Assembly (NCBI GenBank): GCA_000435515.1
Contig: FR884182.1
Coordinates: 15,577 to 79,576 of the forward strand
Direction of reading: 5' to 3'
From: Firmicutes bacterium CAG:582
GTDB taxonomy: Bacteria > Bacillota_I > Bacilli_A > RF39 > UBA660
DNA length: 64,000 bases
Positions within the stretch are counted from its first letter, which is position 1. Each line of letters begins with the position of its first letter. The translations under genes were made by a program, and so were the position numbers. The notes under the pieces were generated by a model. The model did no database searches and was not told the DNA's origin. It worked only from the letters and a program-made list of their open reading frames with translations. Below are positions 34,101 to 41,976 of this stretch, one piece after another.

Positions 34101-36933
34101 CTTTATTTTGGCTATTTTGTTGTTTAGTTTCAATTTTTATTGTATCTGGACTTCCACTCCAACCAACAAGTATTCCCCCATTTGTTGTTATATTTGCTAT
34201 TCCACTTTCTGTCTCACATGTTTGTTCTCCATTATACTTATTACAACTTTTTTCTACTTTTTTTCGCGTTTCTCCATCATAATAATTATAAGTTACTTTT
34301 ACAGCATCATCATTTCTTATTACGGCATACATCGTTGTATTTTGGCTTAAGCTTACTTTTTCACCTTCGTTATATTCTCCTTCATGGGATTTTTCGTCTC
34401 TATTCCATCCTAAGAATGTGTAATTTTTTCCAACTTTTATTAATGTTGCTAAACTTACTTCTGCTGATGTTGCTTTATTATAAATTGTATATTTTTCTTG
34501 TTTTGAATTTGATAAGACATATGCATTTTCATCTCTTATTTTATAGTTTACTGTTATTGTCTTTTTAAACAGTGCATATAATCGTACCTCTTTTACATTT
34601 TCTTCTGGTATGTATGCTTCTATTGCTACTCCTGGTGAGTCAGCATATAAGCTCCATCCAATAAACTCCCATCCTGGTTTATATGCTTTTATTTCTTTTA
34701 AGTTTATTTCTTCGTCTCCTTGATAATATACAATTGAACTTTTATCTGCTCTTATTCCACCATTTTCTTGATAATCTAATATTATTCTGCTTCCATTTAT
34801 CGTCCATTCAGCCGTTACTTTTGTGTTCTTTGATATTTTAACCATACTTCCTGCTTGATATTTTGTTCCACCTATATTCCAACTTTCAAATATATGGTTT
34901 TTCTTTTTTATTTTTAATCCATCGTCTAGTTTTATTTCTGCCTCTTTTTCCTTTTTACTACCAGCGTTATAATATATGCTTGCTGTTTGCTCGGCCGGAA
35001 TATTGCTTTCATCTTCTCCAGATTCGTATGTTAATTTTACTTTTCTTTCATATATACCATTATATGTTTTATTTTCTTTGCTTCCTTGTTTTCCTTCTTT
35101 TATTTCCGCATCTTCATTTTCTAAATCTTCTCGATATCCTTTAAACGTATATCCTTCTTTATCATTAAAAGTGGGTATCATCTTTTCTTCTTGTATTACT
35201 TTTATTCCTTCTCTTGTTGTTTCATACCATGTTTTTACCTTTACGTTTTCTGTTTTACTTGCTCCTACATAGCTTAGAGTTGATTCTTTTTCATAGTATG
35301 CGTAATATTGTTCTCCTTTGCTTATCTCAAAGTTTTCTTCTTTTACTGGTGTTTCACTTTCTTTAGTATATCCACTTAAAAGTATTCCTTCATATGGCTT
35401 ACTTACTAAACTGCTTACATCTATTTGACAACTACTTTCTCCATTATATTTGTAACATTTTAAAACATTTTCTTCTGGACTTGTTCCATTATATGTTATA
35501 AATGTTGCACTTATAGCTGTCTTTTCATATGTTACCGAATAGTATTTTTCATCCTTATTGATTTCTATCTTTTCTTTTCCAACATATTCAGCTGTTTTAC
35601 TTCTTTCTGTTTTACTCCAGCCAACTGCTTTATATCCCATCTTGGCACTTATACTTGGTATTTCTATTGTACAACCTGTTTCATTTCCATATAGGGTACA
35701 TGTTTTTTTTGCTTCTTCACTTACTGCGGGAACTTTTTCTCCGTTTTTTGTTACTATAAATTCAGCAGTTACTTCTTTTTTGTAAATCGCATATAGTGTT
35801 ATATCTTCTGTTATCTTTTTTGTTTGAAGCCCAACATGCGCATCTTTATCTATATTCCATCCAACAAATGTATAGCCTTCCTTTTTTGCTTCTACGTTTA
35901 AGTCAGCTAACCCATTATAGCTTACTTCTCCTGTCTCTTTAGTTGCTGTTGTTCCTCCATTTGTCCAGTAGTCATATGTTACCTTATTTTTTCTTATTTC
36001 AACATTTGTTGTTTCTCGTGTTACTATTCCACTTCCACTTGTTGCTATTATTTCAATCTCTGCTTCTCCATTTTTTAACTCTGACATATCATTTATCAAC
36101 TGTTTTTCATCTTCTTGGGTTGATAAATATTGTAGTGTTCCTCCAGATACTCCATATTTTACTTCAAACAAGTCTCCTAACGACTTACTTTTTCCTTCTA
36201 CTATTTCTATATTTTCTTGATTCTTTGTTATCTTTATTGGCTCTTTATCTACTTTTACAGTTTCTTCATCGCATTCTATTTTACTACTTCCATTTTTGTC
36301 ACTTGCTTCGATACATATTTTTTGAGCACTGGCATTTGTTTCATATTCTATTTCTACAATATTTTCTGTTCCTTTTACTGTTAGTTCTTTATTTGGTGTA
36401 CAACTTTCTTGGATTGTTGTACAATATTTTGCCTCTTCTATCGCATTTTCTGATTGAACACTTGCATATCTTATGGCTTTTCTTTTATATTCGTTAGACC
36501 CTTCTGTATATAGTCCTGTATATCTTATTTTTATATCTTTATTTTTACATGTTATTAAATCATAGTCGCTTTTCTTTGCTCCTCTTATACTTGCTCGATA
36601 TTCATATGCTACATCTATTTCCGGAAACTCGTTTCTTTCGGTTGTACTTTTATTACTGAATACTTCTGTTGTTTTATAATATATATCTCCTATCATCATG
36701 ATATTATATATTTTTACATCTTTTCCGTCTTCTATACTTCTTGCTGCTTCTGCAAAATCCTCTAAACTTGGTGAGTATCCATTATCTACATTAAATATAT
36801 AGTCTCCTACTACAAAACTTTGGACTATTTTTCTATCTTTATATTCATCATAAGATATCTCACATGCTTTTGCATCTGAGATCATAAGTATATTCATTAT
36901 TATCATTACTAGTATACTTACTGCCTTCTTCAT
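31168..36933 (-). CDS. Giant InlB-type-repeat surface protein with a glycine-rich C-terminus
   Basis: 1,921 residues, exported (signal peptide to about residue 23; AKA before Cys24). From about 330 to 1570 there are about 15 repeats of roughly 70-90 residues, each with a Gly-Trp or Ser-Trp core (GYTFVGWN, GWEFIGWS, NYTFLGWN and others). Five carry a Cys pair around a Tyr-Asn/Tyr-Gly turn, as in CNKYNGEQTC. After a Gly-rich domain (about 1660-1790) with long GGxGG runs come two CxxC clusters, CPVCG and CGSCG, and the end YARITLMSLS. No LPxTG motif is visible. It probably acts in adhesion or matrix binding. Confidence 0.8.
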   Translation of the reverse strand: MKKAVSILVMIIMNILMISDAKACEISYDEYKDRKIVQSFVVGDYIFNVDNGYSPSLEDFAEAARSIEDGKDVKIYNIMMIGDIYYKTTEVFSNKSTTERNEFPEIDVAYEYRASIRGAKKSDYDLITCKNKDIKIRYTGLYTEGSNEYKRKAIRYASVQSENAIEEAKYCTTIQESCTPNKELTVKGTENIVEIEYETNASAQKICIEASDKNGSSKIECDEETVKVDKEPIKITKNQENIEIVEGKSKSLGDLFEVKYGVSGGTLQYLSTQEDEKQLINDMSELKNGEAEIEIIATSGSGIVTRETTNVEIRKNKVTYDYWTNGGTTATKETGEVSYNGLADLNVEAKKEGYTFVGWNIDKDAHVGLQTKKITEDITLYAIYKKEVTAEFIVTKNGEKVPAVSEEAKKTCTLYGNETGCTIEIPSISAKMGYKAVGWSKTERSKTAEYVGKEKIEINKDEKYYSVTYEKTAISATFITYNGTSPEENVLKCYKYNGESSCQIDVSSLVSKPYEGILLSGYTKESETPVKEENFEISKGEQYYAYYEKESTLSYVGASKTENVKVKTWYETTREGIKVIQEEKMIPTFNDKEGYTFKGYREDLENEDAEIKEGKQGSKENKTYNGIYERKVKLTYESGEDESNIPAEQTASIYYNAGSKKEKEAEIKLDDGLKIKKKNHIFESWNIGGTKYQAGSMVKISKNTKVTAEWTINGSRIILDYQENGGIRADKSSIVYYQGDEEINLKEIKAYKPGWEFIGWSLYADSPGVAIEAYIPEENVKEVRLYALFKKTITVNYKIRDENAYVLSNSKQEKYTIYNKATSAEVSLATLIKVGKNYTFLGWNRDEKSHEGEYNEGEKVSLSQNTTMYAVIRNDDAVKVTYNYYDGETRKKVEKSCNKYNGEQTCETESGIANITTNGGILVGWSGSPDTIKIETKQQNSQNKAYYAVYEKLLTINYKSGVFGSVTSSEIYKDKILTNTSGKTNLGVDVELDTPDAISGYVTDGWRIDSLAEGKTYSFGEIIKVYEDQTYNGVYKKDISLIYNENGGKEKITPTTKKVYYNTTEANIEKSIDVVINGVTSLEGNKLSGWSINNKTYKNGSTISINKTTEAIAVWKANTYNITYDYSTNGGTSVTSHVEEETFGNNIDLTPRGIKEGYTFVGWNENKTATVGQSEIKMPSHDITLYAIYKKEVKAKWILVDTNAGENKLSETTCNKYNNDATCKIETGTVIPKSGYIMDGWDTTQGGTNVIAANNFYYDIASDQIFYSVTRKKQQIVGTFYYGNESEIDVLTSSCILYNGASECTVTVPLTPYMYKETAFSEWSSNKYTATNANMKISENTTYYAHYVRSVSLNYHTGASNTIKTNTNTVEYITSDVGDHETIPKYTIPTPDAISTYTALGWRADGTRGEADATYKIGATINLKNSLNLNSVYKRTISLSYNVGGGSPQPETQTTTQYYNSINGASNHLYVLPNNVSKTGYTLKSWAEGSLSGTKYALSYNYYLNKTTTMYAVWEVNSYGVSVNGSNVTINPTSLNINYAGSGKVTITPSNNYYIESASCTNGYTISGLTTGTSATGSQTITINNNSNAQGSTCTIKTAALCPYNIGQTWNYGYTGGSQSFSTPCAGTYKLETWGAQGGNYGSLLGGKGGSMTGTFTLSKGEALTIVTGGQNGYNSGGSATAYGVGGGMTYINSNTKGTLLIAGGGGGATSAQAGGVGGSTAGNISGNAGQAGHAGGGAGGSGGQSGHAHIHSGYAYTTNNTTYYSTSNGCYTNSASLPFTCTVTYNKSGSPVDNGVFNCPVCGRSAHIYTQFYDTHHSACGDSSTDVGKEWYDRVWVNFCGSCGKSTAGAVGVGNQVPSNLYTSNHTYYKTFYSLSCGQTNHASTGGSNYINPAYALSNTPGSGVQSGNGYARITLMSLS

Positions 36934-37029
36934 ACTTTCTCCTTAATATTATTTTCGTCTATTTCCTTTATCTTTATACTATATAAGTATATCACAACTA
37001 CAAATGTTTCTTCAATAATTTAGAAATAA

Positions 37030-37059
37030 AAAAAAAGGAAAAACCTATACTATAGGTTT
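37030..37059 (-). terminator. Terminator of the gene at 37050
   Basis: An 8-bp stem AAACCTAT/ATAGGTTT (37041-37048 with 37052-37059) across the stop codon, and a T-rich tail on the minus strand. Confidence 0.8.
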
Positions 37060-37772
37060 CCTTGCGTCTTTATTTTCAACAAATGTTGATTTTTTTCTTG
37101 AGGTTCAAGCATCTTTTCTTTTTCTTTTTGAAGCTCATTGAAAATCAATATGACATCATCATAAATCGAAAAGTTAGAATTGCTTTTAGAAATTGCGATT
37201 ACTTTTTTATGATGTTTAATGTCTTTAATTTTTTCCCAAAAACCTTTTTGGTAAACAGCCTTTGGGAACATTCTTTCATAGGCAAAATATTCTTTGTTAT
37301 CAATGCATGTATTGATAGATGTTAACATGCCACAATAAAGTTCTTTATCTTCAACATCAGTTCTATTTAATTTTTTAAAATAATATGTAAACGATTCCTC
37401 TTTCTTATCGATTTTAAAAATTTCTTCATTGTCACCATCATTAATAAAAATGTTTATAGGGTTATCGTTTGCTTCAAAGCATATAGTGTATTTATCATAG
37501 CTGATTTTCAAGAAACATCTATCTTCCTCATAAGACGTTTTTGCAATTAGAGTTTTTTCATCTCCACTAAAATCTACACTCATAGATTTAGGTGATAAAA
37601 CTAGTTCATAATTTTCTTCTGAAAAATATGACGGTTGAAGCACATTCTTCAAAAAATACATTATAAAATTTAAATGAATATATTCATTTTCAACGTTTTC
37701 TTCATTAAATCCAATTTTATTTAATCTTCTAAATATTGCTGTACATAAATTTTCTTCGTGTTTTATTTCCAT
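37050..37772 (-). CDS. Protein of unknown function
   Basis: 240 residues, soluble, acidic, rich in Phe and Tyr; no signal peptide or membrane helix. Beta-strand-rich centre (YTICFEANDNPINIFI) and a Lys/Glu-rich end. I recognise no family. It lies between the giant surface protein and nusB with its own ribosome site (AAAGGA) and terminator. Confidence 0.45.
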   Translation of the reverse strand: MEIKHEENLCTAIFRRLNKIGFNEENVENEYIHLNFIMYFLKNVLQPSYFSEENYELVLSPKSMSVDFSGDEKTLIAKTSYEEDRCFLKISYDKYTICFEANDNPINIFINDGDNEEIFKIDKKEESFTYYFKKLNRTDVEDKELYCGMLTSINTCIDNKEYFAYERMFPKAVYQKGFWEKIKDIKHHKKVIAISKSNSNFSIYDDVILIFNELQKEKEKMLEPQEKNQHLLKIKTQGNL

Positions 37773-37820
37773 AAATTATGTCCTTTCTTTTTATACAATA
37801 TATTATATTAGTGCAATAAC

Positions 37821-37844
37821 TAAAAAAGAAGTGATTTACACTTC
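37821..37844 (-). terminator. Terminator of nusB
   Basis: A 6-bp stem GAAGTG/CACTTC (37828-37833 with 37839-37844) with the nusB stop codon in the loop, then a T-run on the minus strand. Confidence 0.75.
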
Positions 37845-38231
37845 ATTAACTATTTTATCAAGTACCGCATTAATCATTTTTCTTACTGAATCATCACTAT
37901 ATCTTTTAGCAAGTTCAATAGCTTCATTAATAACTACTAAATCAGGAGTGTCTGTATACTTTAGTTCATAAATACTCATTCTTAAAATTGCTTTTCCCTC
38001 TGAATCCAATCTGTCAATTGTCCAGTTACTCAAATATTTATTTGCTAATTCATCGATTGTATCCATATATGTTACTACGCCATATACGATATCCTTTACA
38101 AATTCATTATCAATTTCGACATTTTCTTTTATTGTTGAATCGACATCAAACTCAATATTGTTTCTTTTATATAAATCTATTTGGTATAAAATAGTCATTA
38201 TTTTTTCTCTTAATTCACTACGAGTAGACAT
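37836..38231 (-). CDS. nusB: Transcription antitermination factor NusB
   Basis: 131 residues, all helical. The family core is WTIDRLDSEGKAILRMSIYELKY (in parts, about 70-92), then VVINEAIELAKRYSDD and the end VLDKIV. NusB binds boxA RNA with NusE for rRNA antitermination. It is monocistronic here, with GAGG before the ATG. Confidence 0.9.
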   Translation of the reverse strand: MSTRSELREKIMTILYQIDLYKRNNIEFDVDSTIKENVEIDNEFVKDIVYGVVTYMDTIDELANKYLSNWTIDRLDSEGKAILRMSIYELKYTDTPDLVVINEAIELAKRYSDDSVRKMINAVLDKIVNEV

Positions 38232-38284
38232 AATATAACCTCTTTCATAAGGATAATTTTAGCACAATACCAATATTTAGTAAA

Positions 38285-38944
38285 CTACATTTTTATGAGT
38301 TTTATAATATCTTCATGTATTTCTTCAATTGGACGCATTTGGTTTCCGTTAGAACATTCAACTTTCTTCCAATCTAGCAATTCACATGCATATTGAGCAG
38401 TATTGTAAACTGTTTTTAAATATTCTTTGTTACTTTCGTGAATATCTTTTTGAATACCATCATTTACTTTACGAGCGTTTCTAAGTTGTTCTATAACTTC
38501 ATATGGAGCAGTTAAAAATATGACTATATCCGGCTTTTTTATTCCTAAGCGATTGTATTCAAAATCCATAACATATTCAATAAAATCTTTCTTTGCGTAT
38601 TCTGGAAGTGATGCAGCTTGATATATAACACTTGATGTTGTGTATCTATCAAGTAAAACAGTTCTTCCTTCATTTAAAGCAGGCATTATTTTATCTTTAG
38701 ATACAATTGCACGATCTATAGCATATAAAGAATTTATAAAGTATGGACTTAATTCTTCCAAATTTCCAAATTCTCCTGCTAAATATTTTTCAACTAAAAA
38801 GCCGCTTATTTCATGATATGTTGGAAAATGATGAGTGATAACTTCTCCATATTGTTCCAAATATTCTCTTAAAAGTTCTACTTGGGTTGTTTTTCCAACA
38901 CCATCACAAGCACCTTCTACCACTATTAACTTACCTTTTTCCAT
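38285..38944 (-). CDS. tmk: Thymidylate kinase
   Basis: 219 residues. Phosphorylates dTMP to dTDP. P-loop GACDGVGKTT (11-20), DRY motif LLDRYTTSS with the substrate-site Tyr/Ser, and a lid-like basic segment. A Cys replaces the second Gly of the usual GxDGxGKT loop (normally GLDGAGKT), a mild deviation. The length is typical. Ribosome site AGGAGG. Tandem holB is not present here. Confidence 0.85.
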   Translation of the reverse strand: MEKGKLIVVEGACDGVGKTTQVELLREYLEQYGEVITHHFPTYHEISGFLVEKYLAGEFGNLEELSPYFINSLYAIDRAIVSKDKIMPALNEGRTVLLDRYTTSSVIYQAASLPEYAKKDFIEYVMDFEYNRLGIKKPDIVIFLTAPYEVIEQLRNARKVNDGIQKDIHESNKEYLKTVYNTAQYACELLDWKKVECSNGNQMRPIEEIHEDIIKLIKM

Positions 38945-38971
38945 GTTTTTACCTCCTAATGTTATTTTAAC

Positions 38972-39000
38972 AAAAAAAGCTATAGTTTTAAACTATAACT
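38972..39000 (-). terminator. Terminator of the receiver-domain gene
   Basis: An 8-10 bp AT-rich stem (38981-38988 with 38990-38997, extended with wobble) overlapping the stop codon, then a T-run on the minus strand. Confidence 0.55.
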
Positions 39001-39721
39001 ATTTATATTTGGGACTAAAGGTAACAGTTTTATCAACTATTGCTCTTATCGATGTTGCATCAAAAGGTTTTTGAATCATATCTATTACTCCTTGGTATGA
39101 CATTGCACGTTTAATACCCTCTTCAGTGTCTTCTCCACTTATTATGGATACAGGAACTATCTTAAATAAATCATGTTCTTTGAAGTAATCAAGTACTTCA
39201 AAGCCATTCATAACTGGCATTTGTAAATCTAAAAATAAACCAACAAGTGAATCATTCATATATTGATTAACTATGTCAATAACTTCTTTTCCATTGTGAG
39301 CTACTATTACTTCAAATTCATTTCTAAATATCTTGCTAAAGAAATTAGTTATAACCGGTGAATCATCAGCTATTATTATCTTGTTTCTTAAAACATTTCC
39401 ATCAATTTTCATAGTTATATCAACCACAAAGATAATTTTATATTCTTCCACAGTTATAAGAGTTACTAATTTTTCTTTATTATCATTAGTAACTAATACT
39501 TTTTTAAATTCATTTTCATTTAAAAAAGTAGGACTAAATTCTTTATATGTGCGCATAACGTCGTTTATTTTATCATAATCAAGTGGAGATGAAATTCTAA
39601 GTTCTTCTCCAGTATACTTTATATCATAAAATTTATTATCATTTTTATTAATGACGTAAATTGATTCATATAAAGAAGCAATCATATTAGGAATGTTTTC
39701 AACAATAGCTCTTATATCCAT
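38999..39721 (-). CDS. Response-regulator receiver protein with PAS-like N-terminus
   Basis: 240 residues: an N-terminal PAS-like segment (about 1-108) and a C-terminal receiver (about 113-240) with Asp119-Asp120, phospho-acceptor Asp165 in LFLDLQMPVMNG, Ser in VSIISGED and Lys in IQKPFD. There is no DNA-binding or enzymatic output. It follows an HPt gene by two bases, so the two probably form a partial phosphorelay whose kinase lies outside the window. Confidence 0.8.
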   Translation of the reverse strand: MDIRAIVENIPNMIASLYESIYVINKNDNKFYDIKYTGEELRISSPLDYDKINDVMRTYKEFSPTFLNENEFKKVLVTNDNKEKLVTLITVEEYKIIFVVDITMKIDGNVLRNKIIIADDSPVITNFFSKIFRNEFEVIVAHNGKEVIDIVNQYMNDSLVGLFLDLQMPVMNGFEVLDYFKEHDLFKIVPVSIISGEDTEEGIKRAMSYQGVIDMIQKPFDATSIRAIVDKTVTFSPKYK

Positions 39722-39723
39722 AA

Positions 39724-40080
39724 TTACACTCCTAAATATGTTTTAACTAAATTAATTATTCTATTAGCTTCGATGATTAACGGATTAATGTTTGTTTTAA
39801 CAAACTCAATGTTTCCATTCTTGCTAGCCATCTCATGTTCATAAGACATCTCTGCAAGTTTAGTAAATCCTAAATATTTAGAATCGCTTTTCATTGCATG
39901 AACCAAAATTGCATAGTTTTCCATATCATTATTATTAAAACTTGAAATTATGTTTGGAATGCGCGTTTTGCTCTCCTCTAAAAAATCTTTTAACGTGTCA
40001 TTAAACATTTCCATATCTCCAAGTAATTCTAATGCGTGATTAACATCTACGCCATTCTCAATTAGTAATTGTGTATTCAT
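39724..40080 (-). CDS. Histidine phosphotransfer (HPt) protein
   Basis: 118 residues, a four-helix HPt domain with the phospho-accepting His61 in LVHAMKSDS (the family pattern His-x-Leu-Lys-Gly), followed by YLGFTKLAEMSYEHEMAS. It can pass phosphate between a hybrid kinase and the neighbouring receiver. GAGGGT precedes the ATG. It is the first gene of the pair. Confidence 0.82.
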   Translation of the reverse strand: MNTQLLIENGVDVNHALELLGDMEMFNDTLKDFLEESKTRIPNIISSFNNNDMENYAILVHAMKSDSKYLGFTKLAEMSYEHEMASKNGNIEFVKTNINPLIIEANRIINLVKTYLGV

Positions 40081-40162
40081 ATCATACCCTCTATTCTAGG
40101 TATATTATAACAAATATTTTGTCGATTGTTTACACTTTTAATAGCACTTTACATTTTCTTTA

Positions 40163-40888
40163 TTAACTATTTTTTACACGATCAATAAAATAATTGAACA
40201 CCTCTGTTTTAATAAGTTCTGGATGAAAGTGAACTCCAAAAATAAATTTATTTGGATCAACACATTCAATGATTTCACATACACCATCGCTTGCTTTTGC
40301 ACTTACCTTAAAGTGACTTCCAACAGCATGAAAATCATAGTTATGCATACTTGGAACTAAAATTTTATCAGGAAATATTTTGCTAGCGATCGTATTTGAA
40401 ACAATAGTTATTTCATGTTTGGTTGCTTCAATATTCCCGTCAATTATATAATTATTATGAATGTTTCCTGGATCTAATCTTCTTAAAGTGGAGCCGTACT
40501 TTTCTTTAATTGTTTTGTAGTAAGTTTCTACTTTTTCACTAGTTACTTCTCCTCCATTTTTTTCAATAGAGTCAAGTAGCAAACTAAAAACATCTATAGA
40601 TTCAGCTCCCATACAAATACCTAAAACCGGTTTATTGTTTTCGTAAGCATAATAAAGTATTTCGTATACAAAATCATTTATCTTATTTCCACCAGTAATT
40701 AAAAATCCATCATATAGATCTAAAACTTTATAATCAAGTTTATTTCCATTAAACATCATTCCAACTGGAACTCCACCGGCTTCGAGTAACTTTCTTGCAA
40801 ATATACAATTATATTTATAATATTCTGAATATGGATTTTCGTTCTCGCAATAGTACGAAGGTAAAATCCCGATTATACATTTATTCAT
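40163..40888 (-). CDS. Class I glutamine amidotransferase-like hydrolase (peptidase C26)
   Basis: 241 residues of the PuuD/gamma-glutamyl-GABA hydrolase family: nucleophile Cys92 in LGICMGAE, oxyanion TGGN (65-68), and the His-Glu of GVHFHPEL near the end. It hydrolyses gamma-glutamyl bonds; the substrate is uncertain. The frame is open up to 40942, but the ATG at 40888 has AAGAGGTG five bases upstream. It follows the SpoIVB-like gene. Confidence 0.8.
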   Translation of the reverse strand: MNKCIIGILPSYYCENENPYSEYYKYNCIFARKLLEAGGVPVGMMFNGNKLDYKVLDLYDGFLITGGNKINDFVYEILYYAYENNKPVLGICMGAESIDVFSLLLDSIEKNGGEVTSEKVETYYKTIKEKYGSTLRRLDPGNIHNNYIIDGNIEATKHEITIVSNTIASKIFPDKILVPSMHNYDFHAVGSHFKVSAKASDGVCEIIECVDPNKFIFGVHFHPELIKTEVFNYFIDRVKNS

Positions 40889-40925
40889 GACTACACCTCT
40901 TGTAGTAATTATATCATTAAATGTA

Positions 40926-41885
40926 TTATTTTTCTCCTTCATTCAACATTGTTGTAATAAATATTCCATATCCTGATTTTACATTTTCAACTACAACATG
41001 CGTAACAGCTCCAAAGATTTTCCCATTTTGAAGTATTGGTGACCCACTCATTCCTTGAATTACTCCACCAGTTTTACTTAGAAGTTCATCATCGATGATT
41101 TCAAAATAAATATTTTTAGTATCACTTTTTTTATCAATTTTAGTTATTTTTATTTTATATTCTTTAATTTCTTTATTATCAAGTACAGTTCTTATTGTTG
41201 CTTCACCCAATTTTAAATCTTCTTTTTCTCCAACTTCTACTAAAGAAACATTCTTTTCATTGTTGTACTTTCCATATATTCCTTTATTAGTATTTTTCTC
41301 AATCGTTCCATACTTATTATTTTTATTCAATCTTGCATTTTTAGTGCCTGGATGTCCATTAAAACTCCTATCAATACTAGAAACATTACTTTCAAAAATG
41401 AATCCGTCTTCAATATCTACAACATTTTTAGAGTTTGATTCAATTATTTCATGGCCTAAAGCACCATATATTTTAGTTTCTGGATCAACATAAGTAAGTG
41501 TTCCAATTCCACTTATAGAATCTTTAACAAAAAGTCCTGTTTTATACTTATCTTCAGTTTTTATTAATTCATATTCAATATCAAATGTCTTATTTTTTCT
41601 TCTTAAGGTTAAAGTTACTTTACCATCTGTTTGATACTTATTTACAAGGCTTACTAAATTATCAATATCAGAAACTACATTTCCATTTACTTTTTCAATA
41701 TAATCTCCTACTTTTATTTTATTATTAATCTCTAAATTTTCATAAAAACCAACAACCATCACCCCTTTAGAAGATATTTCGATACCAATATTATCTCCAC
41801 CAGCATATATATAATTTGAATAAGCATAAACATTAAATGGTAAAATACTCATTAATGCTAAACCTATTATTAATTTCTTTTTCAT
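40926..41885 (-). CDS. SpoIVB-type serine peptidase (S55) with PDZ domain
   Basis: 319 residues: a signal peptide or anchor (residues 1-21), a PDZ domain (about 28-108: VGDYIEKVNG), then the S55 catalytic domain with GALGHEI (His145) and QGMSGSPIL (Ser near 280-282), and GAVTHVVVENVKSGYGIF. In Bacillus SpoIVB is a sporulation signal protease between spore and mother cell. Start at the ATG at 41885 (AGGTGG). No other late-sporulation gene is in the window. Confidence 0.85.
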   Translation of the reverse strand: MKKKLIIGLALMSILPFNVYAYSNYIYAGGDNIGIEISSKGVMVVGFYENLEINNKIKVGDYIEKVNGNVVSDIDNLVSLVNKYQTDGKVTLTLRRKNKTFDIEYELIKTEDKYKTGLFVKDSISGIGTLTYVDPETKIYGALGHEIIESNSKNVVDIEDGFIFESNVSSIDRSFNGHPGTKNARLNKNNKYGTIEKNTNKGIYGKYNNEKNVSLVEVGEKEDLKLGEATIRTVLDNKEIKEYKIKITKIDKKSDTKNIYFEIIDDELLSKTGGVIQGMSGSPILQNGKIFGAVTHVVVENVKSGYGIFITTMLNEGEK

Positions 41886-41934
41886 TACTACCACCTATGA
41901 TTAGTTTAAGTTTATTTTAAAATTTTATACATCA

Positions 41935-41963
41935 AGAAAAAACAACGTAGCTTATATACGTTG
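41935..41963 (-). terminator. Terminator of the DUF6273 protein gene
   Basis: A 7-bp stem CAACGTA/TACGTTG (41943-41949 with 41957-41963) and a T-run on the minus strand, 13 bases after the stop. Confidence 0.8.
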
Positions 41964-41976
41964 CTTTATAGATTAT

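Noticed and set aside
31278..36497. Many long plus-strand open frames opposite the giant surface protein
   Set aside because: They are Leu/His-rich mirror images caused by the codon pattern of the minus-strand repeats, with no ribosome sites.
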